A stretch of 64,000 nt of DNA from TMP-86 sp039807285 (GTDB lineage Bacteria > Pseudomonadota > Gammaproteobacteria > Steroidobacterales > Steroidobacteraceae). The stretch covers positions 1 to 64,000 of the forward strand of contig JBGAGK010000018.1 of the NCBI GenBank assembly GCA_044226785.1, given 5' to 3'. Below the pieces are notes generated by a model. That model saw nothing but the letters and a program-made list of their open reading frames with translations. It ran no database searches and was not told where the DNA came from. Shown piece after piece: positions 27,724 through 36,299 of this stretch (positions are counted from its first letter, which is position 1; the number at the start of each line of letters is the position of its first letter). The position numbers and the translations under genes were made by a program.

Positions 27724-27909
27724 GCGCAGATGATAGCAAACACGCAATGCGTGGCCCCGGATGCGCGGTGCAGGATGGGATTTGACGACTTCCCGGGTGA
27801 AACGTGATCTGTGCACGATTTCCTGCGGGTCGAGTTGCCCGGTGAATCAGGTCCGCAGATTCCGGTGCGTTCCTTGCGTGCACGGGGTCGATTTCCTATC
27901 CTTGCGCGG

Positions 27910-29646
27910 ATGTCCCAGACCCAACGCGATCGGGTGCCACTGACGGCACCCGCCCAGGAACGTGCCCGGAAGCTCCATGCATTGGGCTCTGAAGTCTTCG
28001 ATGTCCTGGTGATCGGTGCCGGAATCGGGGGTGCCTGCACGGCCTGGGATGCGGCGCTGCGCGGCCTGAAGGTGGCGCTGATCGACCGGGCTGATTTTGG
28101 CGGCAGCACATCAGCGCATTCGCTCAAGGTCCTGCATGGCGGCATCCGTTACCTGCAGCATCTGGACATCACGCGGCTGCGCGAGTCCTGCGCCGAGCGG
28201 GCGGCCTTTCTCGCCATGGCGCCGCATCTGACCCGGCCGATGCCGTTTGCCTTGCCGACATTCGGTCTCGGCATGCGCGGCAAATGGCCTCTTCGGGCAG
28301 CCTTCACCCTGCTCAACATCTTCACGGCGGGCCGCAATGCCGGAATCGCGGATCCGGAGCAGCACATTCCGCCGCCGTTCATGCTCGGCAAGAAGGAATT
28401 CCTCCAGCGATTCCCGGCATTCGATTCGGCCGGTCTGAACGGTGCCGGCGTGTTCTACGACGGCCAGATCCACAACCCGCCGAGAATGGTGTTCTCCATC
28501 GTGCGATCGGCGCAGGCAGCGTCCGCCATCGCTCTCAACTACGTGGGTGCTCGTCGGCTGCTGGTTCGCAATGGCAAGTCCGAAGGTGTTACCGCAGTGG
28601 ATGAACTGACCGGCGAGCCGTTCGACATCCGTGCCCGGCTGGTCGCCAACATGAGCGGACCCTATGCGCCGGTGTTCGTCCAGGCATCGGGTCTGCCGCC
28701 GCTGAATGTCCCGTTGTCGCGGGACATGGCATTCGTGATCAAGCGCCCCATACTCACCGACATGGGGATCGGCATCCAGACCCGCTACAAGGACCCGGAC
28801 GCCTGGCTGTCACGCGGCAATCGCCATCTGTTCATGGTCCCCTGGCGGGGATGCACGCTGATGGGCGTGAACAGCAGGGTCTATCGTGATGACCCTTCGC
28901 TCCTGCAGGTGAGCGATGCGGAGGTCGATGCCTTCATCGAGGAAATCAACGATGCCTGTCCGGCGCTTGCCATCCGGCGAGAGGACATCGAGGTGGTCAA
29001 TGCGGGGCTCCTGCCGTTCGGCGAGAACGATCCTCAGAGCGAGCACCTGAGCTTCGGCAAGCGTTCGGTGCTGGTGGATCATGGAGCCGCGGGCGGACCC
29101 CGGGGTGTCCTGTCGGGCATGAGTGTGCGCTGGACCATGGGCCGGCTGCTAGGCGAACAGGCGGTGGATCTGGCGTTGCGGATGCTGGGCGAAGCACCGC
29201 GCGCCTGCCGCACGCGCCAGCAGCGCGTGGACGGCGGGGACTTTTCCGGCCGCGCACAGTTGTACGGCGCGGTGCGTTCGGCGCTGGGGAACGAGGTGCC
29301 GGCTGCGGCGGTCACGCATCTCGCCGACATATTTGGAACACAATGGAAAGAGGTTGCAGCCATGGATGAGCATCACCGATTGTTGCCGGAAAGTGCGGTG
29401 CTCGAGGCGGAAGTGCGGCATGTCGCGCGGTCCGAGATGGCGCCTGCCCTGAACGACATCGTGTTGCGCCGCCTGGATCTGGGTACTGCCACACTGCCAG
29501 GATCGCAGACGCTGGATGCCTGCGCCCGCATCGCGGGGGAGGAGCTGGGGTGGAGCGACGCGCAGCGCGCGGCACAGATCAGCCAGGTTCGCGCGAGCTT
29601 TCCGTTTGCCGGTCCGCAGTCCCAGCAGGGCAGGGCGGCCGGATGA
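27910..29646 (+). CDS. FAD-dependent glycerol-3-phosphate dehydrogenase/oxidase (GlpD-like)
   Basis: 578-residue flavoprotein. The dinucleotide-binding motif VIGAGIGGACTAWDAALRG starts near residue 35, followed by a GlpD-type block STSAHSLKVLHGGIRYL. The C-terminal third has the helical DAO_C-like cap. The best match is aerobic glycerol-3-phosphate dehydrogenase, which yields dihydroxyacetone phosphate. Here it is coupled by an ATGA overlap to a glycosyltransferase and is not near glpK or glpF, so a role in making or recycling a glycerol-type precursor of the polysaccharide is possible. ATG at 27910 is chosen because an upstream extension of 33 codons is low-complexity and not family-like. 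Confidence 0.82.
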   Translation: MSQTQRDRVPLTAPAQERARKLHALGSEVFDVLVIGAGIGGACTAWDAALRGLKVALIDRADFGGSTSAHSLKVLHGGIRYLQHLDITRLRESCAERAAFLAMAPHLTRPMPFALPTFGLGMRGKWPLRAAFTLLNIFTAGRNAGIADPEQHIPPPFMLGKKEFLQRFPAFDSAGLNGAGVFYDGQIHNPPRMVFSIVRSAQAASAIALNYVGARRLLVRNGKSEGVTAVDELTGEPFDIRARLVANMSGPYAPVFVQASGLPPLNVPLSRDMAFVIKRPILTDMGIGIQTRYKDPDAWLSRGNRHLFMVPWRGCTLMGVNSRVYRDDPSLLQVSDAEVDAFIEEINDACPALAIRREDIEVVNAGLLPFGENDPQSEHLSFGKRSVLVDHGAAGGPRGVLSGMSVRWTMGRLLGEQAVDLALRMLGEAPRACRTRQQRVDGGDFSGRAQLYGAVRSALGNEVPAAAVTHLADIFGTQWKEVAAMDEHHRLLPESAVLEAEVRHVARSEMAPALNDIVLRRLDLGTATLPGSQTLDACARIAGEELGWSDAQRAAQISQVRASFPFAGPQSQQGRAAG

Positions 29647-32036
29647 GCGAACCGTTGCGCATCCTGTGCCCGACCTACTGGTATCCGTCCTATGCGGACG
29701 ACACCCAGGCCATCTACGTCCACGACATCAACCGTCACCTGGTGCGCAAGGGGCACCGGGTGTGCGTGGTAACCCCCGGGCGGCGTGGTGTGCCGATGCG
29801 GGAGACCTTCGATGGCGTCGAGGTCGTCCGTTTTCCATTCGAACTGCCCGAGGACCTCACCTACGGCCGAGTCGCGCAGAGCAAGGTCACGACGCTGGCC
29901 AAGCTGAACCGGCTGGTGATCATGGCCCGGTATCTGTGGGCCCAGTACCGGGCTTCGGTCCGGGAAGGAAGGCGGTTCGGAGCGCAGATCGTGCACGGCC
30001 ACTGGGCCATTCCCACCGGCCCGGCGCTGGTCGCTGCCGCGCGGCGTCTGGGCGTGCCCTCGGTCATCACGCTCCACGGCGGCGATGTGTACGTCAACAA
30101 GGCCGAAGGCTACGACTTTCCGACTCGCTGGTATGTCCGCCCGGTCCTGAGGCGAACCCTGCTGGCGGCATCGGCATTGACAGCCATCAGCGAGGACTGC
30201 AAGCAGCACGCGCTGAATGCCGGCGCAGAGGAGCCCCTGATCAGCGTCGTGATGAACGGCGCCGATCTGCGTCGCTTCAGTCCCGCGCCGAAAGACCAGC
30301 AGGGCGAATCCAGGTTCGGGCCGGCCATGGTGTTCGCCTGCCGGCAGCTGTTCCCGCGCAAGGGCATCCGGTTCCTGATCGAGGCCGTCTCGAGGCTCAG
30401 GCCGAAGTATCCGGACATCAGCCTGATGATCGCGGGCGATGGCTTCGAGCGGCCGAAGCTCGAAGCGCTCGCGGCGGAGCTGGGTGTGGCCGATCGCACG
30501 ACATTCCTCGGCTGGATGGCCAACAAGGACCTGCCGCAATACTTCCGCAACAGCGTGCTGTCGGTGATCCCCTCGCTGGAGGAAGGCTTCGGCATCCCGG
30601 CGGCTGAAGCCATGGGCTGCGAGATTCCGGTCGTTGCCAGCGACGCAGGAGGCCTGCCCGAGGTGGTCGCCGACGGACAGACCGGTTTCGTCGTGCCCAA
30701 GGGCGATGTGGGGGCGCTGGCCAATGCCATGGACCGGCTCCTGGGTGATCCGGCACTGCGAGAGCGGATGGGCAAGGCAGGGCGCGTGCGGGCGCTGGAG
30801 CGGTTCGACTGGGATCGCACGGTCGAGCAGCTGGATCAAGTGTACGACCGGGTGCTGGGTCGCAGCCCGGTGTCCGCCCGGGTTGCGGATGCACCGGCGG
30901 ATCCTTCACTGTGCATCCTCAAGACCTCGTACGAATATCCGCCGCTGGGCGGGGGCGGCGCCAAGGTGGTGCATGGCATTGCGACCCGGCTGGCCGCGCG
31001 CGGACATCAGGTGGATCTGGTGACCATGGCGTTCCGGGGCCTGCCGGCCCGCGAGAACATCAACGGAGTCAATGTCCGCCGGGTTCCCGGCATCCGCCTG
31101 CGCATGTCCACCTGTTCGTTTCCCGAGATGATTCCCTATGCCATCCTCGCGCCCTTCTATTCGCTGAAGCAGGCGCGCCGGCGCAGCTACGTCATCAATC
31201 ACACCCACTTCATCTACCCGGGCGGCATCGTTTCCTACCTCCTGAAGCGCTGGACCGGCATTCCCTACATCATCACGGCCCATGGTTCGGATGTTCCCGG
31301 CTACAACCCGGATCGTTTCAAGCTGTTGCACCGGGTCCTGCATCCCATCTGGCGGCGCGTGGTGGCGGACGCTGACCTCATCCTGTGTCCCAGCAAGTCC
31401 ATCGAGGACCTCATCAAAGCGCATGCGCTGACGGTGCGCACGCACGTCATCCCCAATGCCATCGATACCAACAAGTTCCGGCCACGCGAGAAGGATCCCC
31501 GGAACCTGCTGATCGTGACGCGCATGTTCGAACGCAAGGGCGTGCAGTTTGCGTTGCGCGCGCTGGCCGACATGCCGGGCCAGTTCAACATCAACATCGT
31601 GGGCGACGGCCCGTACCTCGAGACCCTGAAGGGCCTGGCCCGCGAGCTGAACGTCGAAGCGAAGTTCTGGGGTCATGTGGACAACGACTCGCAGGAACTC
31701 AAGGACCTGTACGAGACCGCATCGATCTTCGTGTTCACCTCGGAGGCGGAGAATTTTCCCATCGTGCTGCTGGAGGCCATGATCGCAGGTGCCGCCATCA
31801 TCACCTCCAGCGGCACCGGGTGCGCCGAAGTGGTGGGCCAGTCCGGCCTGCTGGTTCCGGTGAAAGATGCACCCGCAATCACGGCTGCGCTGCAGCAGCT
31901 GCAAGGGGATCCGGCCCTGGTGCAACGCCTGGGACAGTCGGCCCGACAGCGGGTGATCGCGCGCTTCTCCTGGGAGGGCGTCATCGACCAGCACCTGGAC
32001 GTCTACCGGGAATTGCAGGTCCGGCCGCGTGCTTGA
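29643..32036 (+). CDS. Tandem double GT4 glycosyltransferase
   Basis: 797-residue protein made of two complete GT-B family 4 enzymes joined near residue 415. The first half opens with LRILCPTYWYPSYADD, has VVMNGADLRRF and ends with the donor motif EEGFGIPAAEAMGC near residue 312. The second half opens with LKTSYEYPPLGGGGAKVV, has VIPNAIDTNKF and the donor motif SEAENFPIVLLEAMIAG near residue 700. No stop or frameshift separates them, and codon use does not change at the joint. Two consecutive sugar additions by one polypeptide are the simplest reading. The start at 29643 overlaps the GlpD-like stop. Confidence 0.88.
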   Translation: MSEPLRILCPTYWYPSYADDTQAIYVHDINRHLVRKGHRVCVVTPGRRGVPMRETFDGVEVVRFPFELPEDLTYGRVAQSKVTTLAKLNRLVIMARYLWAQYRASVREGRRFGAQIVHGHWAIPTGPALVAAARRLGVPSVITLHGGDVYVNKAEGYDFPTRWYVRPVLRRTLLAASALTAISEDCKQHALNAGAEEPLISVVMNGADLRRFSPAPKDQQGESRFGPAMVFACRQLFPRKGIRFLIEAVSRLRPKYPDISLMIAGDGFERPKLEALAAELGVADRTTFLGWMANKDLPQYFRNSVLSVIPSLEEGFGIPAAEAMGCEIPVVASDAGGLPEVVADGQTGFVVPKGDVGALANAMDRLLGDPALRERMGKAGRVRALERFDWDRTVEQLDQVYDRVLGRSPVSARVADAPADPSLCILKTSYEYPPLGGGGAKVVHGIATRLAARGHQVDLVTMAFRGLPARENINGVNVRRVPGIRLRMSTCSFPEMIPYAILAPFYSLKQARRRSYVINHTHFIYPGGIVSYLLKRWTGIPYIITAHGSDVPGYNPDRFKLLHRVLHPIWRRVVADADLILCPSKSIEDLIKAHALTVRTHVIPNAIDTNKFRPREKDPRNLLIVTRMFERKGVQFALRALADMPGQFNINIVGDGPYLETLKGLARELNVEAKFWGHVDNDSQELKDLYETASIFVFTSEAENFPIVLLEAMIAGAAIITSSGTGCAEVVGQSGLLVPVKDAPAITAALQQLQGDPALVQRLGQSARQRVIARFSWEGVIDQHLDVYRELQVRPRA

Positions 32037-32066
32037 CGTCCTGCCGCTCTTAACGCGCTCATTTTC

Positions 32067-32096
32067 TTGACGAAATCAGGTCCCGTGCGGTAAGGT
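32067..32096 (+). promoter_or_regulatory. Promoter of the tRNA-Ala/tRNA-Glu unit
   Basis: TTGACG (32067-32072) and TAAGGT (32091-32096) are separated by 18 bp. A C-rich discriminator (TCGCCCC) follows, as in stringently controlled stable-RNA promoters. The tRNA-Ala gene starts 16 bp after the -10 box. Confidence 0.72.
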
Positions 32097-32111
32097 TCGC
32101 CCCTTTTTAGC

Positions 32112-32187
32112 GGGGCCATAGCTCAGCTGGGAGAGCGCTTCCATGGCATGGAAGAGGTCGTCGGTTCGATCCCGTCTGGCTCCACCA
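32112..32187 (+). tRNA. tRNA-Ala (anticodon GGC)
   Basis: 76 nt with GGGGCCA/TGGCTCC acceptor arms, a GCTC-GAGC D-arm, the anticodon arm CTTCC-ATGGCAT-GGAAG giving anticodon GGC, the TTCGATC T-loop and an encoded CCA end. All positions fit a canonical bacterial tRNA-Ala. Confidence 0.98.
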
Positions 32188-32223
32188 ATTTTTTCGTTCG
32201 AGTTTGCCTCTGCAGAATCGCCC

Positions 32224-32299
32224 GTCCCCATCGTCTAGAGGCCTAGGACACATCCCTTTCACGGATGCGACCGGGGTTCGAATCCCCGTGGGGACGCCA
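32224..32299 (+). tRNA. tRNA-Glu (anticodon TTC)
   Basis: 76 nt with GTCCCCA/TGGGGAC acceptor arms, the anticodon arm CATCC-CTTTCAC-GGATG giving anticodon TTC, the T-arm CGGGG-TTCGAAT-CCCCG and an encoded CCA end. It follows tRNA-Ala by 36 bp and is presumably co-transcribed with it. Confidence 0.98.
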
Positions 32300-32322
32300 C
32301 TATCGTCAGAAGGGTTTCACCG

Positions 32323-32532
32323 ATGACCGATCAGCGCATGAAAACGGTCGGCTGGCGAAAGCCCTACTCCGGCGGGCTGGCGGGGCTGCAGGGATTTTTC
32401 GAACTGTGCAACCGGGTGCGAAGCGACCGTCCCTTTTTGCCCAAGGGCGTGTTCAGATTCAAAACTCACGAAGAAGCGGACGAATGGACCCTGAAAATGC
32501 TGACCCGGGCGAAAGTCGCGCCCCCACGCTAG
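32323..32532 (+). CDS. Small protein of unknown function, partner of a nucleotidyltransferase
   Basis: 69-residue basic protein. AAGGG sits 8 nt before the ATG, a good ribosome binding site. The C-terminal half reads GVFRFKTHEEADEW, a block that from memory recurs in small proteins next to nucleotidyltransferase genes. It begins only 23 bp after tRNA-Glu with no hairpin-plus-T terminator in between, so read-through from the tRNA promoter is likely. It overlaps the next gene by 49 bp in a different frame. No membrane segment or DNA-binding motif is evident. A toxin-antitoxin type pairing is possible but not shown. Confidence 0.65.
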   Translation: MTDQRMKTVGWRKPYSGGLAGLQGFFELCNRVRSDRPFLPKGVFRFKTHEEADEWTLKMLTRAKVAPPR

Positions 32533-32972
32533 CGGATCTGCTTCTGTTGTGTCGCAGCCTCAACGCGCACGGAGCGAAGTACATGGTCATCGGCGGTTTT
32601 GCCGTGAATTATCACGGGTACACCCGCGCAACCATGGACATCGATTTGCTGGTCGACAGCTCGAAGGGTAATCAGGCGAAAGTAAAGAAGTCCCTGGAAG
32701 TACTGCCGGACAAAGCGGTGCTGGAAATCGCCGATGATGACTTGAATGATTACCTGGTCATTCGCGTTGGCGATGAGGTAACGGTAGACCTCATGGCGGC
32801 CGCCTGCGGTGTGAGGTATGAAGATGCCGCTGCCGACGTTGAAAGCGTCACGATCGAAGGCGTACCGATTCCCTTCGTGTCGGCCAGGATGCTCTTGCGC
32901 ATGAAGCAGACGCTGCGCAGCAAAGATGAAGCGGATCGACTCTTTCTGCAGCGGTTGCTGGCGCAGAAATAG
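32484..32972 (+). CDS. Minimal nucleotidyltransferase (DUF6036/AbiEii-like fold)
   Basis: 162-residue protein of the Pol-beta-type nucleotidyltransferase superfamily. The core is YMVIGGFAVNYHG followed by TMDIDLLVD, i.e. a GG motif and a DxD metal site, then a third acidic residue in TVDLM. Such proteins form the enzymatic half of several two-gene toxin-antitoxin or defence modules. The start at 32484 is preferred because the open frame upstream runs back into the tRNA and the small gene. The pairing with the 69-residue protein is the main functional clue. Confidence 0.75.
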   Translation: MDPENADPGESRAPTLADLLLLCRSLNAHGAKYMVIGGFAVNYHGYTRATMDIDLLVDSSKGNQAKVKKSLEVLPDKAVLEIADDDLNDYLVIRVGDEVTVDLMAAACGVRYEDAAADVESVTIEGVPIPFVSARMLLRMKQTLRSKDEADRLFLQRLLAQK

Positions 32973-33009
32973 CCGCTTCACCTTGGTATCATGCCTGCCA
33001 TTGCGCCCG

Positions 33010-34212
33010 ATGAATGACGCACCCTCCAAGGCGAACTGCACTGTGCACCCCGTTACCGTTCCTCTGCTCGACCTGAAGGGACAATTCGCAGCCATCCGGG
33101 CGGAAGTCATGCCGCTGATCGACCAGGTCTGCAGCAGCCAGCATTTCATCCTGGGCGAGCATGTACGACTGCTGGAGCAGGAGATCGCGGCCTATTGCCG
33201 CAGTGCTCACGGGATCGGCGTGTCCTCGGGGACCGACGCCTTGCTGCTCGCGCTAATGGCGCTGTCGATCGGTCCGGGGGATGAGGTCATCACTTCACCC
33301 TATACCTTCTTTGCGACCGGGGGCACCATCGCGCGGGTGGGCGCACGGCCGGTGTTCTGCGACATCGAGCCGGGTACGTTCAACCTGTCGGTGCCCAAGG
33401 TGGCCGAGTTCATCGACCGGCAATGCCGCCGTGAGGGCGCGCAGCTCGTGAATTCCCGCACGGGCGGGCGTATCCGTGCGCTGATGCCGGTGCATCTGTA
33501 TGGGCAGGCGGCGGACATGGAGCCACTGATGGACCTGGCCCGGCAGTACGGGCTCAAGGTGATCGAGGATGCGGCCCAGGCCATCGGCACCGAGTATCGG
33601 GGCACGCGCGTCGGGTCGATCGGCGATGTGGGCTGCTTTTCGTTCTTTCCCAGCAAGAACCTCGGGGCATTCGGCGATGCCGGGCTGTGCACGGCCCAGG
33701 ATCCGGCGCTGGCGGAACTGCTTGCCGTGATGCGGGTGCATGGGGGCAAGCCCAAGTATTACCACGCGCACATCGGCGGGAATTTCCGGCTGGACGAACT
33801 GCAGGCCGCGGTGCTGCGCGTCAAGCTCAAGCACCTGGATGCATGGACCGCCGCCCGGCAGTCCAATGCCGCCTTCTACGATACGGAGTTTGCTGCGGCG
33901 GGTCTCGGGAACCGGCTGGTGACTCCGCCGCCTTCGACCCAGGGGCGCCACATCTACAATCAATACGTGGTCCGCGCGCGGGATCGCGATGCCCTGCGGG
34001 CACACCTGGCCGAATGCGGCATCGGTACGGAAATCTACTATCCGGTCCCGCTGCATCAGCAACAATGCTTCGCCTACCTGGGCTACCAGGCAGGCGATTT
34101 TCCGGAGAGCGAACGGGCGGCGAACGAAACGGTGGCCTTGCCGGTTTACCCCGAGCTGTCGGCCGAGCAACTCGCCCACGTCGTGCAGAGCGTCGCCGGG
34201 TTTTATACATAA
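33010..34212 (+). CDS. DegT/DnrJ/EryC1/StrS-family sugar aminotransferase
   Basis: 400-residue PLP enzyme. It opens with VPLLDLKGQFAAIR, then SSGTDALLLAL, IEDAAQAIG (Asp187 contacting the pyridine nitrogen) and SFFPSKNLGAFGDAG, with Lys216 as the Schiff-base lysine. Members transaminate 3-keto or 4-keto nucleotide sugars. The ATG at 33010 is chosen because it lies after the stop of the nucleotidyltransferase gene and directly before a normal family N-terminus. A hairpin terminator follows the stop. Confidence 0.93.
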   Translation: MNDAPSKANCTVHPVTVPLLDLKGQFAAIRAEVMPLIDQVCSSQHFILGEHVRLLEQEIAAYCRSAHGIGVSSGTDALLLALMALSIGPGDEVITSPYTFFATGGTIARVGARPVFCDIEPGTFNLSVPKVAEFIDRQCRREGAQLVNSRTGGRIRALMPVHLYGQAADMEPLMDLARQYGLKVIEDAAQAIGTEYRGTRVGSIGDVGCFSFFPSKNLGAFGDAGLCTAQDPALAELLAVMRVHGGKPKYYHAHIGGNFRLDELQAAVLRVKLKHLDAWTAARQSNAAFYDTEFAAAGLGNRLVTPPPSTQGRHIYNQYVVRARDRDALRAHLAECGIGTEIYYPVPLHQQQCFAYLGYQAGDFPESERAANETVALPVYPELSAEQLAHVVQSVAGFYT

Positions 34213-34217
34213 TCTTT

Positions 34218-34255
34218 CCCTGGGCAGACTCGTTCAGGGTTGAGCCCAGGGTTTT
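34218..34255 (+). terminator. Rho-independent terminator
   Basis: CCCTGGGC at 34218-34225 and its exact complement GCCCAGGG at 34244-34251 form an 8-bp stem, followed at once by TTTT. It lies 6 bp after the aminotransferase stop. Confidence 0.7.
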
Positions 34256-34365
34256 CAAGGGACTGCGAGCCGCCAGTTGGCCGGTTCTTTTGAGTGAGCA
34301 GTCACGGACGAGGCCGCGTGTTTCCCCCACACTCTGTCAACTCACGATTCAAGGAATCGCCAACC

Positions 34366-36195
34366 ATGCGCCGATTTGTACTTGGGGTCTCGTTCAGTGT
34401 CATTCTCACTGCTTGCGGAGGTGGAGGTGGGGGTGGCGGTTCGACACCGTTGGCCGCACCTTCGGGGCTGTCCTATACGACACCCGTCAAGGCTACCGCC
34501 GGCCAGGCGCTGTCCGGCGTGACCCCCACCGTGACCGGCACGGTGAGCACCTGGAGCGTCTCCCCGGCATTGCCTGCGGGCCTGTCGATCTGCCCTGCCT
34601 CGGGGAACAGCAATTGCACCTCGGGGGAGGTCTACGGGACCCCCACCGCGCTGTCCGCCCAATCGAACTACACCATCACGGCGGGCAATGCCTCTGGCAG
34701 CACGACGTTCAGCCTGGCACTGTCGGTCCTGCCGGCCGCGCCCTCGGGCTTTGGCTATCAGGATTCGAAAATGAACGCGGTCACCTCGGCGGGTGTCGTG
34801 CTCACGGTGGGCAAGGCCATGGATCCGATCCGGCCGGTGATCACGGGAACCGTGGATTCGTATTCTCTGCCCCCGAATGGCGCACTGCCGGCCGGGTTGT
34901 TCCTGGATACGGCCAGCGGCACCGTCTCGGGCACACCGAAGGCCGTCCAGACCATCAAGGTCTACACCATCTCCGCGACCAACGCGGGAGGCACGGCGAC
35001 ATTCAGCCTGAACATCACCATCAATCCGCCGCCCACCACCGCGACCGGCATTTTCCGGACCCGGGTCCAGGGCATGTCCTACAGTTCCGGCACCGAGTCC
35101 GGCATCACGGATGGCAGTGGCCAGTTCACCTACGTGGTCGGCTCCACCGTGACCTTCAAGGTGGGCAATGTGACGCTCGGCACGGCCAATGGAGGCCCGC
35201 TGCTGTTTCCCGTGGACCTCGTGGCTGGCGGGACTGGAACCAATCGCGCGGTGATCAACATCGACCGCTTTCTGCAGATGCTCGATCACGATGGCAATGT
35301 CGCCAACGGCATCGTGATCGCGCCGGCCGTACAGACCGCCGCTGCGGGCTGGGGCGCCGTGAATTTCGACCAGGATGCGAACAGCTTCGCCGCCGCGGTC
35401 GCGAGCATCATCACCGACGTGAACACAGCCGACCCCGGCATCACGCACTCCCTGCCGGCGGCTTCGGACAGCGCGGCTCACGTGAAGAAGACCTTCCAGT
35501 GCGCCTATGCGGGCGGGTTCATCGGCGAATACAAAGGCACGACTGCCAGTGATGACCACGGGCGCTTCGGTGCGACGGTCAAGCCCGATGGCACCATCGA
35601 GGTCTTTGGCAACACGCTGGCCACGCCACCGGGTGTGGGTTTTGACTCCCTGGATGCGAACGCGGTGCAGGTCGACCAGGCAAGAAGCATCACCATCAAC
35701 GATCCGGATCCGCCGTTCCCGCTGACTGGAAACTTCCTGAGCCCCGATACCATGGAGGGAACCTGGAACAACAACACGCCGCCGACCCAGTCAGGCACCT
35801 TCACGGGCACACGGCTGGGGCCGAGCTTCGATGTTCTGGCCAGCGATCCGACCACACGCCATTTCTCGGGGAACATCGAGTTGCGCAACGATCCGAATGA
35901 GGTCGCCACGGGCATCGTGGTCATGGACGTCGGCGCTTCGGGTGCAGTGTCCGGCTTCGTCTACCATTTCTCCGACGGCCGACTCGACACCATCGCAGGC
36001 ACGCTCGACACCACCAGCAATGCCTTCACCGGCACCGTGGGCGATGTCGCCGCAACGGCGACGCTGTATCCGGCGGGAACGCCCGAGCCGGGCATTTCCG
36101 ACAACCATCCCAATGCGGACTGGCTGGACGGCGGCTACACGCCCGCGGGCGGCGCGACGGTGTCGTTCATCACGGATGGGTGTAGTCTGGAGTGA
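34366..36195 (+). CDS. Ig-like (He_PIG) repeat lipoprotein
   Basis: 609-residue predicted outer-membrane or surface lipoprotein. The signal peptide has the lipobox ILTAC (lipidated Cys at residue 17), followed by a poly-Gly linker. Two He_PIG-type Ig repeats follow (about residues 30-120 and 125-220), each with a PALPAGL...GTP pattern. A C-terminal domain starts with a VQGMSYSSGTESGITDGSG strand that recurs in bacterial lipoproteins of unknown role. AAGGAA lies about 12 nt before the ATG at 34366. It is the first gene after the terminator and stands upstream of the XrtA-type eps genes. A role in binding or retaining the polymer is only a guess. Confidence 0.75.
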   Translation: MRRFVLGVSFSVILTACGGGGGGGGSTPLAAPSGLSYTTPVKATAGQALSGVTPTVTGTVSTWSVSPALPAGLSICPASGNSNCTSGEVYGTPTALSAQSNYTITAGNASGSTTFSLALSVLPAAPSGFGYQDSKMNAVTSAGVVLTVGKAMDPIRPVITGTVDSYSLPPNGALPAGLFLDTASGTVSGTPKAVQTIKVYTISATNAGGTATFSLNITINPPPTTATGIFRTRVQGMSYSSGTESGITDGSGQFTYVVGSTVTFKVGNVTLGTANGGPLLFPVDLVAGGTGTNRAVINIDRFLQMLDHDGNVANGIVIAPAVQTAAAGWGAVNFDQDANSFAAAVASIITDVNTADPGITHSLPAASDSAAHVKKTFQCAYAGGFIGEYKGTTASDDHGRFGATVKPDGTIEVFGNTLATPPGVGFDSLDANAVQVDQARSITINDPDPPFPLTGNFLSPDTMEGTWNNNTPPTQSGTFTGTRLGPSFDVLASDPTTRHFSGNIELRNDPNEVATGIVVMDVGASGAVSGFVYHFSDGRLDTIAGTLDTTSNAFTGTVGDVAATATLYPAGTPEPGISDNHPNADWLDGGYTPAGGATVSFITDGCSLE

Positions 36196-36214
36196 AGAGA
36201 AGCAGACGGAAATC

Positions 36215-36279
36215 TGATAAAGACAGGATTTGAGACGGTGGGCGGGCGTCAATGAGGGCGTCTGCCCCTTGATAAAGAC
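36215..36279 (+). repeat. Two direct copies of TGATAAAGAC upstream of epsB
   Basis: TGATAAAGAC occurs at 36215-36224 and again at 36270-36279, 55 bp apart and on the same strand, within the 104-bp leader before the TTG start at 36300. The spacing is close to five helical turns. It may be a regulator-binding pair or chance. Confidence 0.35.
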
Positions 36280-36299
36280 GGCGTCCAGGGACAAAGGCA

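Noticed and set aside
27971..29646. The GlpD-like gene as part of a glycerol utilisation operon.
   Set aside because: No glpK, glpF, glpR or glpA/B/C neighbours; the surroundings are glycosyltransferases.
32112..32299. tRNA genes as an integration site of a genomic island.
   Set aside because: No integrase gene and no repeated tRNA 3' end were seen within the window.
33687..35552. A 621-codon plus-strand frame spanning the aminotransferase end, the terminator and the lipoprotein start.
   Set aside because: It crosses two real genes and a hairpin terminator in another frame and has no domain character.
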